From Sedimenticola sp. (GTDB lineage: Bacteria > Pseudomonadota > Gammaproteobacteria > Chromatiales > Chromatiaceae): a stretch of 52,725 nt of DNA. Below, one piece after another: positions 7,162-16,960 of the stretch. Numbering within the stretch: the first letter of the stretch is position 1; every line of letters begins with the position of its first letter. The notes beneath the pieces are model-generated. The model did not search any database and had not been told where the DNA came from. It saw only the letters and a program-made list of their open reading frames with translations. Where the stretch lies: positions 1 through 52,725 of the forward strand of contig DRKS01000061.1 in the NCBI GenBank assembly GCA_011051655.1, written 5' to 3'. A program made the position numbers and the translations under genes.

Positions 7162-8315
7162 ATCCCCCCTTGCCCCCCCTTGGCAAAGGGGGGCCGGGAG
7201 GATTTGACAGCACGGATCCGCCAGTCCCTGCCTATGGGCCGGACATCCAGGATGTCCAATTCAATGCGTTCCTGCATCCTCTCCAGGCCGGGCAGGTGAA
7301 ACAGCCCCTTGCCGCCATCCCCCATCAGGTGCGGCGCCATATAGATCACCAGCTCGTCCACCAGCCCCGCCTGCAGCGCGCTCCCGGCAAGGGTCGGCCC
7401 GGCCTCCAGCAGCACCTCGTTGATCTCCAGTCCGGCCAGATATTCCAGGGCCGCCCGCAGATCCACCCGCCCGTCCCGCTCTCCCACCGCTGCGACAGAG
7501 GCGCCGGCGGCCTCCAGGGCGGCGCGGCGATTGTCGCCGGCATGCGCGCACAGGATGAGGGTTTGGCCGGGGAGATCCAGCATCCGGGCCTCCGGCGGCG
7601 TCCGCAACCCGGAATCCAGCACTACGCGAAGAGGCCGCGGCAGCTCCGCATCGGACTCGATGCCTTCCAGCTCCGGCGGCGCCAGCCTGACGTCGAGGGA
7701 AGGATCATCAGCGATCACCGTCTCCACGCCGGTCATCACCGCCGAGCTGCGCGCCCGCAGGCGGTGCACGTCCCGCCGGGCCGCCTCCGAGGTGATCCAC
7801 TTGCTCTCACCGCTGGCCATGGCGGTGCGGCCATCCAGGCTCATGGCCAGCTTGCAGCGCAGATGGGGCAGGCCACGGCTCATGCGCTTGATGAAGCCTG
7901 GGTTCAGCCCCCGCGCCTGGGACTCCAGCAGGCCGGACTCCACCTGAATCCCGGCCTGGCGCAGCCGCGCCAGCCCCTTCCCGGCGACCAGGGGATTGGG
8001 ATCTCGCATGGCCGCCACCACCCGCCCCACGCCGGCCGCGATCAGGGCGTCGGCGCAGGGCGGCGTGCGCCCCCGATGGGAACAGGGCTCCAGGGAGACA
8101 TAGGCGGTGGCACCCCGGGCGCGCTCACCCGCGGCCGCCAGGGCATTGACTTCGGCATGGGGTCCGCCGGCGCGGCGGTGAAAGCCCTCGCCCAGGATTT
8201 CCCCCGCGCGCACAAGGACACAGCCGACACGGGGATTGGGATGCGTGCTATAGAGTCCTTTGCGCGCCAGCCGGATGGCCCGCGCCATGAAGCGGTAGTC
8301 CAGGGAGCATGTCAT
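7158..8315 (-). CDS. ribD: Bifunctional diaminohydroxyphosphoribosylaminopyrimidine deaminase / 5-amino-6-(5-phosphoribosylamino)uracil reductase
   Basis: Carries out the deamination and ribose-reduction steps after GTP ring opening in riboflavin synthesis. The deaminase domain (about 1-145) has the zinc site HAE (53-55) and [11 protein letters not shown] (77-87). The reductase domain (about 147-365) has [12 protein letters not shown] and [11 protein letters not shown]. The last residues, [12 protein letters not shown], are the translation of a G/C-rich palindromic repeat (7162-7205). The TAA stop is part of the TTAA next to the MITE-like element. The start overlaps nrdR by 4 nt (ATGA), so nrdR and ribD are coupled. 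Confidence 0.95.
   Translation of the reverse strand: MTCSLDYRFMARAIRLARKGLYSTHPNPRVGCVLVRAGEILGEGFHRRAGGPHAEVNALAAAGERARGATAYVSLEPCSHRGRTPPCADALIAAGVGRVVAAMRDPNPLVAGKGLARLRQAGIQVESGLLESQARGLNPGFIKRMSRGLPHLRCKLAMSLDGRTAMASGESKWITSEAARRDVHRLRARSSAVMTGVETVIADDPSLDVRLAPPELEGIESDAELPRPLRVVLDSGLRTPPEARMLDLPGQTLILCAHAGDNRRAALEAAGASVAAVGERDGRVDLRAALEYLAGLEINEVLLEAGPTLAGSALQAGLVDELVIYMAPHLMGDGGKGLFHLPGLERMQERIELDILDVRPIGRDWRIRAVKSSRPPFAKGGQGGI
7162..7205. repeat. C-run/G-run palindromic repeat forming the ribD 3' end
   Basis: Runs of C (7164-7180) separated by TTG are followed by GGCAAAG and runs of G, giving an imperfect palindrome that reads as [12 protein letters not shown] at the ribD C-terminus. 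From general knowledge, peptides such as [10 protein letters not shown] recur at ORF ends in many unrelated bacteria because the DNA is a dispersed repeat. That is recognition, not a search result. Confidence 0.55.
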
Positions 8316-8812
8316 GTCTTGCCCGGAAGATCCAACTGCTTCTGTCCGGCCTCCGGCACAAGCTGGCGCTCAAGCCGCTCGATCTCCTCCCGGAAGGCGT
8401 TCACATCCTCGAACTTGCGGTAAACGGAGGCAAAACGCACATAGGCCACCTCATCCAGACTGCGCAGCTCCTCCATCACCCACTCACCAATCTGGTTGGT
8501 GGGCACCTCGGACTCACCTGTCGCCATCAGCCTGCGCCGGATGTGGTTGAGGGCGGCGTCCACCTGCTCGGTGCTCACCGGCCGCTTCTCCAGCGCCCGC
8601 ATGATGCCGGAGGCCAGCTTGCGGCCGTCGAAGGGCACCCGGCTGCCGTCCCGCTTGACCAGGCGCGGCAGGTTCAGCTCGGCGGTTTCGTAAGTGGTGT
8701 AGCGCTCCTTGCAGACGGTGCACTCCCGGCGGCGGCGCACCTGATCACCCTCCCCCGACAGGCGGGAGTCGATGACCTTGGTATCCTGGGCGCCACAGAA
8801 AGGACAACGCAT
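8312..8812 (-). CDS. nrdR: Transcriptional repressor NrdR
   Basis: Zinc-ribbon and ATP-cone repressor of ribonucleotide reductase genes, which senses dATP/ATP. The 166-aa protein starts MRCPFC and has the second Cys pair CTVC (C3, C6, C31, C34). The ATP-cone follows ([19 protein letters not shown] to [13 protein letters not shown]). It overlaps ribD by 4 nt and lies 63 nt downstream of glyA, the common glyA-nrdR-ribD order. Confidence 0.97.
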   Translation of the reverse strand: MRCPFCGAQDTKVIDSRLSGEGDQVRRRRECTVCKERYTTYETAELNLPRLVKRDGSRVPFDGRKLASGIMRALEKRPVSTEQVDAALNHIRRRLMATGESEVPTNQIGEWVMEELRSLDEVAYVRFASVYRKFEDVNAFREEIERLERQLVPEAGQKQLDLPGKT

Positions 8813-8875
8813 ATTTTCAGCTTCGGGTTTCCGGTGACGGGTTTCGGGAAAAGGCCCCGCAACCCGCCAGCCTGG

Positions 8876-10129
8876 TTACTGATAGACAGGGAAACGCCGG
8901 CACAGCGCCAGCACTTGCTCTTTCACGCGCTGAATCGTCGCCCCGTCCCCGCGGCTGTCGATCACATCGCACATCCAGCCGGCCAGCTCCCGGGCCTCGG
9001 CCTCGCCGAAACCACGGGTGGTCATGGCCGGGGTGCCGATGCGGATGCCGCTGGTGACGAAGGGGGATTGGGGGTCGTTCGGCACCGCATTCTTGTTCAC
9101 CGTGATGTTGGCGCTGCCCAGCCAGGCGTCCACGTCCTTGCCGGTGAGGCCGGCCTGGATGAAGCTGACCAGGAACAGGTGGTCGTCGGTGCCGCCGGAG
9201 ACCACGTCATAGCCCCGCTCGATGAACACCCCGGCCATGGCCCGGGCATTGGCCACCACCTGCTGCTGGTAGTCCTTGAACGCCGGCTCCATGGCCTCCT
9301 TGAAGGCCACCGCCTTGGCGGCGATGACGTGCATCAGGGGGCCGCCCTGGGTGCCGGGAAAGACCAGGGAGTTGAGCTTCTTCTCGATCTCGGGGTTGGA
9401 CTTGGCCAGGATCAGGCCGCCGCGGGGGCCGCGCAGGGTCTTGTGGGTGGTGGTGGTGGTCACATCGGCGATCTGCACCGGGCTGGGATAGATGCCGGCG
9501 GCGATGAGACCCGCCACATGGGCCATGTCCACGAACAGCCAGGCGCCCGCCTCATCGGCGATGGCGCGGAAGCGCTGCCAGTCCACCACCCGGGAGTAGG
9601 CGGAGAAACCGGCCACGATCATCCTGGGTTTGTGCTCCCGGGCCAGGCGCTCCACCTCGTCATAATCGATCTCGCCCGTATCCGGGTTCAGGCCATATTG
9701 CACGGCGTTGTAGAGCTTGCCGGAAAAGTTGGGCCTGGCGCCGTGAGTCAGGTGGCCGCCGTGGGCCAGGCTCATGCCCAGCACCGTATCCCCCGGCTGG
9801 CACAGGGCCATGTAGACGGCGGCGTTGGCCTGGGATCCGGAGTGGGGTTGAACATTGGCGTAATCGGCGCCGAACAGCTCCCTGGCCCGGTCGATGGCCA
9901 GTTGCTCGGCGATATCCACATACTCGCAGCCGCCGTAATAACGCTTGCCCGGATAGCCCTCGGCATACTTGTTGGTCAGCACCGAACCCTGGGCCTGCAT
10001 CACCCGGGGGCTGGCGTAGTTTTCCGAGGCGATCAGCTCGATATGCTCCTCCTGGCGTTTCTCCTCGGCCTGAATGGCCGCCCAGAGTTCGTCGTCATAG
10101 CCGCTGATCTGCATCGTTTTACTGAACAT
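8876..10129 (-). CDS. glyA: Serine hydroxymethyltransferase
   Basis: PLP enzyme interconverting serine and glycine with tetrahydrofolate, the main source of one-carbon units. It is 417 aa, the normal bacterial length. Visible motifs are [10 protein letters not shown] (31-40), [15 protein letters not shown] (53-67), [13 protein letters not shown], and [15 protein letters not shown] with the PLP lysine at K230. GGAGA precedes the ATG at 10129 at good spacing. A transcription terminator for the upstream gene lies at 10170-10193, so glyA probably has its own short promoter region. Confidence 0.98.
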   Translation of the reverse strand: MFSKTMQISGYDDELWAAIQAEEKRQEEHIELIASENYASPRVMQAQGSVLTNKYAEGYPGKRYYGGCEYVDIAEQLAIDRARELFGADYANVQPHSGSQANAAVYMALCQPGDTVLGMSLAHGGHLTHGARPNFSGKLYNAVQYGLNPDTGEIDYDEVERLAREHKPRMIVAGFSAYSRVVDWQRFRAIADEAGAWLFVDMAHVAGLIAAGIYPSPVQIADVTTTTTHKTLRGPRGGLILAKSNPEIEKKLNSLVFPGTQGGPLMHVIAAKAVAFKEAMEPAFKDYQQQVVANARAMAGVFIERGYDVVSGGTDDHLFLVSFIQAGLTGKDVDAWLGSANITVNKNAVPNDPQSPFVTSGIRIGTPAMTTRGFGEAEARELAGWMCDVIDSRGDGATIQRVKEQVLALCRRFPVYQ

Positions 10130-10169
10130 CGAAACCGTCTCCGCCGGGGAAAAGGATGCATTTTAACCT

Positions 10170-10193
10170 AAAACGGCGCCCGAAGGCGCCGTT
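10170..10193 (-). terminator. Rho-independent terminator behind the VPLPA-CTERM gene
   Basis: On the minus strand AACGGCGCC and GGCGCCGTT form a perfect 9-bp stem closed by a UUCG tetraloop (10172-10193), followed by TTTTAGG. It lies 38 nt after the stop of the VPLPA-CTERM gene and before glyA. Confidence 0.8.
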
Positions 10194-10231
10194 GTTCCGG
10201 GTGAATACGTCACCCCCGGACTGGGCAAACC

Positions 10232-10894
10232 TCAGCGCCGGCGCCGCGTCAATCCCACCAGCCCCACCAGGGCGGAACCGAACAGCCATACGGCCGCCGG
10301 CACCGGCACCGGGCTGATATCACCGTCACGGACGGCCAGCGCAGCATACTTATAGCCCTTGGAACCCGCCTCCTGCTTGCCATTATTGAAGAAGAAGTAC
10401 CAGGCGTTACCGGGAGCAGGATATTCCGTGCCAGACCAGTAACCGCCGGAGCGGAAATTGCTGAACGGGCCGGTGTTGCTCAATCCATAGCCCGACTGGG
10501 CATGGCCATCGGTATCGTAATAACCCAGGTTGCCCAGGGTCTCGTAAAACAGGTGGGCCATCTCGCTGGTGGATGGATCGACGTTATAGCCGACAATACC
10601 CGGATTCACGGCGGGTAAACGCCAGCCGGTGACGCCGTTGATATCCAGCCCGCCCGCCCAGGCGGTGGCGGTGCTCCAGGTCATCAGGCTGTTGACGTTG
10701 GCGTTCGCCAGCCAGGTAACATCGAGCTCGGTGTCGTAGTAGGCCTCGAAGGTGGCCGCGTTCCCATCCAGGTCACGACCCAGCAGGGTGGTTTCCCAGG
10801 TGCCCTGGCCACTGACCGGCGCCGCATCGACCATGGCTGCCATTCCCAGGCCCAATAAACCGGCGCATAGCGCCCCTTTCCAGTTTTTGTTCAT
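10232..10894 (-). CDS. VPLPA-CTERM sorted exported protein with DUF1566-like domain
   Basis: A 220-aa exported protein with a Sec signal (about 1-24, cleaved near VDA-AP). The body resembles DUF1566/Lcl-type domains: LTW..A..W, GWRLP, YWSGTEY, AWYFFFNNG, ALAVRDGD. The C-terminal sorting tail is VPVPAAVWLFGSALVGLVGL followed by TRRRR, the VPLPA variant of PEP-CTERM. Such tails are processed by an exosortase, which must be encoded elsewhere. The partner function is unknown. It has its own terminator and a 341-nt upstream gap, so it is probably monocistronic. Confidence 0.85.
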   Translation of the reverse strand: MNKNWKGALCAGLLGLGMAAMVDAAPVSGQGTWETTLLGRDLDGNAATFEAYYDTELDVTWLANANVNSLMTWSTATAWAGGLDINGVTGWRLPAVNPGIVGYNVDPSTSEMAHLFYETLGNLGYYDTDGHAQSGYGLSNTGPFSNFRSGGYWSGTEYPAPGNAWYFFFNNGKQEAGSKGYKYAALAVRDGDISPVPVPAAVWLFGSALVGLVGLTRRRR

Positions 10895-11235
10895 TGCTTC
10901 TACCCGTTTATTCGAATCGGCAGCCCTGGGGCCCGGATGCGCCGAATCCCGCCCCGGCGCACAGCCCTGAATATTTCATCAAGAAACCTGTTTAGCAAAA
11001 TCTATTCCATACAGCAATAAGACCAACTATCAATTGGTTGCAAAAACTGATGCGCGGGCAACCCCCCCGGATGTAAAAAAACCTGACACCAGAAAAGGCC
11101 CTTTTCCCAGCGACCGCCTGGATCATCACCGACCCTTGAATAATAAATTCCAGCAAAAACAAGCCGTTTCGATTTTGACCGATCGGCGACCGGGGCCAAA
11201 ACAAGTGTAAAATTTTCTGACAAGGCCCTGCTCCT
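10895..11235. other. Gene-free stretch upstream of the VPLPA-CTERM gene
   Basis: 341 nt, more A/T-rich in its right two thirds (about 10980-11220) than the surroundings. It must hold the promoter of the VPLPA-CTERM gene and the 3' end of the gene at 11236. I see no convincing promoter, RNA or repeat. Short open frames such as 10992-11279 (minus) have no protein-like features. Confidence 0.5.
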
Positions 11236-13239
11236 TCATCCGGAGGCCGCCCCGGCGGTCCTTTCCAACACCACCACATCCCCCATGTTCAGGGCCGGCC
11301 GGTAAGTCCGCCGCAAGTACTCGACCACCTCCGGCGCCTGGATGGTTTCCCTGATCTCATCCATACGCCAGGTCTTCAGGCTGTAGACGACATAGCGCGG
11401 ACGATTACGCTCCAGACCGGCCACCAGTTCCTTCCTGTGCTCCGCCGTTATGGCGATGTAGGGACTGGCGTAACGGGTCGGGTTTTTGCGGTTGAACAGA
11501 AAATAATAAACGGCCTCGTTGGGGAAAAAGTAGACATAGTCCTCCGGCTTGGTTCTCTTCTCCAGGAACCGCTGGATCTTCCGTATGGATGCCGCCGTTT
11601 GCGGGGGGAAATAGATGCCGCCGCGGGCAAGCGCCGGAAGCCTGGTCCCCCAGGGGACAAGATTCCACTTTGCATCCATCGACATGAGATCATCCCGGGT
11701 CGCCGTCACCATGCTTTTCAGGAACGGGGTTGCCCCAATCCAGGCCACGACGGACCCGGCGACAAAGAACGAGAAAAACAAACCTGCCACTCTTGGCCCC
11801 ACCTGGGCATGAGACCTGAACAGGCAGAAGCCATCTTCGATATAAAGGATGATCAGGAGTATTGCCGGCGGCGCGGCCAGCAAGGCATGAAAATCGTCCG
11901 AACGCCCGAGGGCGGAACGAAACAACAGCACACCGAATACCAGCAGGGTGATACGGATCAAAAGCCCAGGCGAAACAGGCCCCACCATCAGCCGCGACAA
12001 AAGCTGGATAGCGGCGAATATATAGATAAAGATAATGCCAAACTGCAAATAGGCCGCATTTGAATCCAGGTTGTCGATGAACCAGTTGAAAGAGGGAAAG
12101 GGCATGGCGCTGTAGCCCAGCATGAACAGCCTTGGGTAGCCGACCATGCTGTCGATGAAAGGGCCGAATGCGTCGTTCATAAAAAGATAAAAAAGCATCG
12201 GGGCAACGGAAATCACCACCCCGGCCAGAAACAAAAGACAGGCTTGGCCGGCCCTTTTCCACTCACCCCCGGCGCCGTGGTAGAGCAGGAACAGCACCAG
12301 CAGCGCAAGCAGGGAACAAAGCCCCGCCTCCTGGCTGAACAGCAGGCTCTGCCCCACCACCAATCCACAGACCGGCAACAGATACGGCCTGCGGCTGTCC
12401 ATGTAGCCGTAGGCAAAAATCATGGGCAGGATGGCGAGGGCCACCCGCAGATAGCTGCCGCTCGGATGCACCGCCAACTGGGCCGGAAACAGAAAGAGAT
12501 AAAAGACGCCGCCCAGAAGAAAGACCGTCCTGGAACACACCACCCGGTACAGAAAGAAAATAACAATGGCGTGGGCCACGAGATTGAGGGCCAGGGCATA
12601 GGCCCTCTCCACCAGCACGGTTTCGCCGAAAAGCCGCATGGCCCAGGCGAGGGGATAGATCAGCATGGGGCCGTACACGCAGGCGAAATCCTTCCCGTAG
12701 ACCCCGCCGGAGAGGATGCTCTGCACCCAGGCGAGATTCAGCCCTTCCTCTCCCAGCAGCGTCCAGGCGCCGACAAAAGGATCATACGCCGTCAGGTACA
12801 GGCGGCCGACGGAAAAGGCGCAATAGAGCGCCAGCAGCAGCAAAACCGCCAGCTCCGCCCTCCAGGCCGCGGAGGCGGGCCGGCCCTCTGGTTGTGAACC
12901 GGCCGAAAGCTGCCGCAACTCCCGGCGTCTTGCGCGGCCCCATGGCCACCAGACAGCCATAGCCGACAGGACCGGCAGGCCCAGGGTGATGAGATAATCA
13001 AGGACATCCCTGGATTTGGGATAGCCCTCCAGGACGGTCAGGCTGACGATCCCCAGCCGGCGCGCCTCCTCGACATCAGCGGAAAAATCGAACTCCATCG
13101 AAGTGAGCCAATAGGCGGCGGCAAAACCCAGGACCGCGCCAGCCGTCAGCAAAGCGGTGTGCCGGAAGAAAAGCAACCACCCCGGCAGGTGCTGATGCGG
13201 CCCCGCCTGCCGGAGGTTGCCCGGGTTCATACGGACCAT
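11236..13239 (-). CDS. Large polytopic membrane protein, glycosyltransferase GT-C-like, unknown substrate
   Basis: A 667-aa protein with about 12 hydrophobic segments and a soluble C-terminal part (from about residue 530), an architecture shared by GT39/GT83-type enzymes. An acidic first-loop motif is not obvious; LYLTAYDPFVGAWTLLGEEGL is the nearest candidate. The C-terminal domain contains EDYVYFFPNEAVYYFL. The ATG at 13239 is preceded by AAAGAGG and lies 7 nt after the xfp stop, so it is cotranscribed with ackA-xfp. A longer frame to 13317 would overlap xfp and is less likely. The link to central carbon metabolism is unexplained. Confidence 0.7.
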   Translation of the reverse strand: MVRMNPGNLRQAGPHQHLPGWLLFFRHTALLTAGAVLGFAAAYWLTSMEFDFSADVEEARRLGIVSLTVLEGYPKSRDVLDYLITLGLPVLSAMAVWWPWGRARRRELRQLSAGSQPEGRPASAAWRAELAVLLLLALYCAFSVGRLYLTAYDPFVGAWTLLGEEGLNLAWVQSILSGGVYGKDFACVYGPMLIYPLAWAMRLFGETVLVERAYALALNLVAHAIVIFFLYRVVCSRTVFLLGGVFYLFLFPAQLAVHPSGSYLRVALAILPMIFAYGYMDSRRPYLLPVCGLVVGQSLLFSQEAGLCSLLALLVLFLLYHGAGGEWKRAGQACLLFLAGVVISVAPMLFYLFMNDAFGPFIDSMVGYPRLFMLGYSAMPFPSFNWFIDNLDSNAAYLQFGIIFIYIFAAIQLLSRLMVGPVSPGLLIRITLLVFGVLLFRSALGRSDDFHALLAAPPAILLIILYIEDGFCLFRSHAQVGPRVAGLFFSFFVAGSVVAWIGATPFLKSMVTATRDDLMSMDAKWNLVPWGTRLPALARGGIYFPPQTAASIRKIQRFLEKRTKPEDYVYFFPNEAVYYFLFNRKNPTRYASPYIAITAEHRKELVAGLERNRPRYVVYSLKTWRMDEIRETIQAPEVVEYLRRTYRPALNMGDVVVLERTAGAASG

Positions 13240-13246
13240 CGCCTCT

Positions 13247-15643
13247 TTACGGCGACAGCCGGGTGCTGTCCGGCCCCTTCCAGCGCCAGTTCCTGATCTC
13301 CGGCATGTCCTCGCCATAAGTGGTGATGTATTCCCGGTGCTCCACCAGCCTGTCGTGCATGGCCTGATGCAGGTGGCCGGCGCGGTCCTTCAGCGCCGGC
13401 ACCCGGTCGGCCACGTCCATCACCAGGTGGAAGCGGTCGAGATCGTTGCGCACCACCATGTCGAAGGGTGTCGTGGTGGTGCCTTCCTCCTTGTAGCCAC
13501 GGACATGCAGATGATGATGGAACTGCCGCCGGTAGGTCAGGCGGTGGATCAGCCAGGGATAGCCATGGAAGGCGAAGATCACGGGAATGTCGGTGCCGAA
13601 CAGGGCGTCGAAGTCGGCATCCGGCAGGCCGTGGGGGTGCTCCTCGTGGGGTTGCAGGGTCATGAGGTCCACCACGTTGATCAGGCGGATGCGCAGTTCA
13701 GGGGCGTGCCGGCGCAACAGATCCACCGCGGCCAGGGTTTCGAGGGTGGGCACGTCACCGCAGCAGGCCATGATGACATCCGGCCCGCCATCCTGGTCGT
13801 TGCTGGCCCACTCCCAGATGCCGATGCCGGCCGAGCAGTGCTTGATGGCCGCGTCCATGTCCAGCCACTGCGGCTCCGGCTGCTTGCCGGCGATGATGAC
13901 GTTGACCAGGTTGCGCGAGTCGAGGCATTCGTGGGCCACGTACAGCAGGCTGTTGGCGTCCGGCGGCAGATAGACGCGCACGATGTCGGCCTTTTTGTTG
14001 ACCACGTGATCGATGAAGCCGGGATCCTGGTGGGAAAAGCCGTTGTGGTCCTGGCGCCAGACGTGGGAGGTGAGCAGGATATTGAGGGAGGCGATGTCGG
14101 CGCGCCAGTGGATTTCGCTGCACACCTTGAGCCACTTGGCGTGCTGGTTGAACATGGAATCGACGATATGGATGAAGGCCTCGTAGCAGGAAAACAGGCC
14201 GTGGCGGCCGGTGAGCAGATAGCCCTCCAGCCAGCCCTGGCAGGTGTGCTCGGACAGGATCTCCATGACGCGGCCGCCGGGACCCAGGTGATCGTCATCG
14301 TCATGGCGCTCGGCCTCCCAGGTCCGGTCGGTGACCTCGAGCAGGGCGCCGAGCCGGTTGGACACGGTCTCGTCGGGCCCCATGACGCGGAAGTTGGCCG
14401 CTTCTTTGTTGAGACTCATCAGGTCACGCAGATAATCACCCATGCGCCGGGTGGCCTCACCCAGGCCGGCGCCGGGCCGCTTGACCGCCACCGCATAGTC
14501 ACGGTAGTCGGGCAAGTGCAGCGGCTTCAGCAGCAGGCCGCCGTTGGCGTGGGGATTGGCGCCCATGCGGCGCTCGCCCTCCGGGGCCAGGGCCGCGATT
14601 TCCGGCTTGAGCCGGCCGCTGTCATCGAACAGCTCCTCCGGCCGGTAGCTCTTCATCCACTCTTCCAGGATGCGCAGGTGCTCCGGTTTGGTGACATCCG
14701 GGATGGGCACCTGGTGGGCGCGCCAGCAGCCCTCCACCTTGAGGCCGTCCACCTCCTTGGGGCCGGTCCATCCCTTGGGGGTGCGCAGGATAATCATGGG
14801 CCAGCGCGGCAGGCCCGCCTCTCCGTCTTCGCGGGCGCGCCGCTGAATGCCACGGATTTCGTCGATGACCGCATCCAGGGTCGCGGCAAGCCGCCGGTGC
14901 ACCGCCATCGGCTCGTCACCGGCGACCACGTAGGGGTGATAACCATAACCCTCGAACAGCCTGATGAGATCCGCCTCCCCGATGCGGGCCAGCACCGCGG
15001 GGTTGGCGATCTTGTAGCCGTTGAGATGCAGCACCGGCAGGACGGCGCCGTCACTGGCGGGATTCAGAAATTTGTTGGAGTGCCAGGCGGTGGCCAGCGG
15101 CCCGGTCTCCGCCTCGCCGTCGCCCACCACACAGAGTGCGATCAGGTCCGGGTTGTCAAACACGGCGCCGAAGGCATGGGCGATGGAATAACCGAGTTCG
15201 CCCCCTTCGTGGATGGAGCCGGGCGTCTCCGGCGCACAATGGCTGGGCACCCCGCCGGGAAAGGAGAAGCGTTTGAACAGGCGCTTCATGCCGGCCTTGT
15301 CCCGGGAAACCCCGGGATAGCATTCGCTGTAGCTGCCCTCCATCCAGGTATTGGCCACCAGCGCCGGGCCACCGTGACCCGGGCCGGTAATGAAGATCGC
15401 ATTCAGGTCTTCGCGCCTGATGACCCGGTTCATGTGGGCATAGAGCAGGTTCAGGCCGGGGGTGGTGCCCCAGTGGCCGAGACGGCGCGGCTTGATGTGC
15501 GCGGGTTTCAGCGGTTCTTCCAGCAGGGGATTGTCCATCAGAAAGATCTGCCCGGCACAGAGATAATTGGCGGCGCGCCACCAGGCATGCAGGTTTTCCA
15601 GCTCTTCGGCGTGCAGGGGTGGGCTTGTGGTGGTATCGGTCAT
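13247..15643 (-). CDS. xfp: Phosphoketolase (xylulose-5-phosphate/fructose-6-phosphate)
   Basis: Thiamine diphosphate enzyme splitting xylulose 5-phosphate or fructose 6-phosphate with phosphate to acetyl phosphate plus a C3 or C4 sugar phosphate. At 798 aa it is full length. Signatures are GHWGTTPGL (56-64), EGGELGYS, the ThDP/Mg site GDGEAETG (174-181) with [12 protein letters not shown], then GEMD-less C-terminal motifs such as [10 protein letters not shown] and [16 protein letters not shown] precedes the ATG at 15643, which overlaps the ackA stop by 4 nt (ATGA). With AckA it gives a direct route from sugar phosphates to acetate and ATP. Confidence 0.97.
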   Translation of the reverse strand: MTDTTTSPPLHAEELENLHAWWRAANYLCAGQIFLMDNPLLEEPLKPAHIKPRRLGHWGTTPGLNLLYAHMNRVIRREDLNAIFITGPGHGGPALVANTWMEGSYSECYPGVSRDKAGMKRLFKRFSFPGGVPSHCAPETPGSIHEGGELGYSIAHAFGAVFDNPDLIALCVVGDGEAETGPLATAWHSNKFLNPASDGAVLPVLHLNGYKIANPAVLARIGEADLIRLFEGYGYHPYVVAGDEPMAVHRRLAATLDAVIDEIRGIQRRAREDGEAGLPRWPMIILRTPKGWTGPKEVDGLKVEGCWRAHQVPIPDVTKPEHLRILEEWMKSYRPEELFDDSGRLKPEIAALAPEGERRMGANPHANGGLLLKPLHLPDYRDYAVAVKRPGAGLGEATRRMGDYLRDLMSLNKEAANFRVMGPDETVSNRLGALLEVTDRTWEAERHDDDDHLGPGGRVMEILSEHTCQGWLEGYLLTGRHGLFSCYEAFIHIVDSMFNQHAKWLKVCSEIHWRADIASLNILLTSHVWRQDHNGFSHQDPGFIDHVVNKKADIVRVYLPPDANSLLYVAHECLDSRNLVNVIIAGKQPEPQWLDMDAAIKHCSAGIGIWEWASNDQDGGPDVIMACCGDVPTLETLAAVDLLRRHAPELRIRLINVVDLMTLQPHEEHPHGLPDADFDALFGTDIPVIFAFHGYPWLIHRLTYRRQFHHHLHVRGYKEEGTTTTPFDMVVRNDLDRFHLVMDVADRVPALKDRAGHLHQAMHDRLVEHREYITTYGEDMPEIRNWRWKGPDSTRLSP

Positions 15644-16830
15644 GATGGCTCCTTTCCGGCAGTCAGGCGCATGGTGTGCCTGGCGATGATTGACTCTTCG
15701 TTGGTGGGAATGCGCCATACCGACACGGCGCTGTCAGGCAGGCTGATGCGGGGGCGGTTTTCGGCATTGGCCTTCGTATCGAGTCCGATGCCCAGCCAGG
15801 CCGATTCGCGGCAGATCCGTTCCCGGACGGCCGGGGCGTTTTCGCCGATGCCGGCGGTAAAGACCAGGGCGTCGAGTCCGCCCAGCACCGCCGCCAGCGA
15901 ACCGATGGCGCGGCGGGTGTGATGAATGAAGTAGTCGATGGCCGCGGCGGCCCCGGGTTGATCGCTGGCCAGCAGTTGGTGCATGTCGCCGCTGATCCCC
16001 GACAACCCCAGCAGGCCGCTGTGATGATTGAGCAGGTCGTCCACCTGGCCGACGGACAGATGCCGCTCACGCATGAGCCAGGTGACAGCACCCGGGTCCA
16101 GCGCGCCCGGCCGGGTGGCCATGGGGATGCCGTCCAGGGGGGTGAAGCCCATGGTGGTGGCAACCGAACGCCGCTTGCGCATGGCGCAGAGACTGGCGCC
16201 ATGGCCGAGGTGGGCGACGATGACCCTGCCCTCGGCGGCCTCGCCCAGACAGCCTGGCAGGACCGAGGCGATGTATTCGTACGAAAGCCCGTGGAAGCCA
16301 TAACGGCGCAGGCCCAGGTCGAACCACCGCCGCGGCAGGGCGTAGCCCCGTTCCTGCCGGGGCATGCTGTGGTGAAAGGCGGTATCGAAACAGGCGACCT
16401 GGGGCAGGCCGGGCCGCTGCCTGTGCAAAATCTCCATGGCGGCGAGGTTGTGGGGCATGTGCAGCGGGGCCAGCGGCACGAATTGACCCAGTTGCCGAAG
16501 GACCCGGGCATCGACGAGGACGGGGGCCTCGAACCTGCCGCCGCCGTGCACCACCCGGTGCCCGACGGCCCCGATGGGCAGGCCGGGGAATTCGCCCGCC
16601 AGCCAGTCGAGCAGGTGCGCGAGTGCCGCCTCGTGTCCCCCACTGGGGCATTGGGCCTCGAACAGGGGCCTGGCGTCGTCATCGAATACGGTGAAACGCG
16701 GCCTGCCGTCCAGGCCGGACAGGCCGCCGTAGACCTGTCGCACGGGGCCGCCCCCGGCAACATGGAACAGGGCAAACTTCAGGCTGGAAGAGCCGGCATT
16801 CAGCGTGAGAATGGCGGCCCCGGCGTTCAT
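15640..16830 (-). CDS. ackA: Acetate kinase
   Basis: Converts acetyl phosphate and ADP to acetate and ATP, or the reverse. The 396-aa protein belongs to the ASKHA fold: [10 protein letters not shown] (10-19), [37 protein letters not shown], and [14 protein letters not shown] near the C-terminus. It starts at the ATG at 16830; the upstream frame to 16881 lacks conservation. It is the first gene of an ackA-xfp-membrane protein operon and consumes the phosphoketolase product. No pta is present nearby. Confidence 0.96.
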   Translation of the reverse strand: MNAGAAILTLNAGSSSLKFALFHVAGGGPVRQVYGGLSGLDGRPRFTVFDDDARPLFEAQCPSGGHEAALAHLLDWLAGEFPGLPIGAVGHRVVHGGGRFEAPVLVDARVLRQLGQFVPLAPLHMPHNLAAMEILHRQRPGLPQVACFDTAFHHSMPRQERGYALPRRWFDLGLRRYGFHGLSYEYIASVLPGCLGEAAEGRVIVAHLGHGASLCAMRKRRSVATTMGFTPLDGIPMATRPGALDPGAVTWLMRERHLSVGQVDDLLNHHSGLLGLSGISGDMHQLLASDQPGAAAAIDYFIHHTRRAIGSLAAVLGGLDALVFTAGIGENAPAVRERICRESAWLGIGLDTKANAENRPRISLPDSAVSVWRIPTNEESIIARHTMRLTAGKEPS

Positions 16831-16960
16831 GCCTGCACCAATGCCTCCAGCAGCAGCCGGAATTCGCCGCCGATGAGCCATCCACGCCGGTCACAGAAAT
16901 CATTTACCCGATCAGGTAAGATCATCCGGTCCCCCTGTCGTGAAGGACCCTCTCTGAAAA

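Noticed and set aside
8309-10171. 620-codon plus-strand open frame over nrdR and glyA
   Set aside because: Antisense to two unambiguous genes; composition is that of a shadow.
13217-15922. 901-codon open frame antisense to xfp
   Set aside because: The minus strand encodes a full-length phosphoketolase; the plus frame has shadow composition and no domain.
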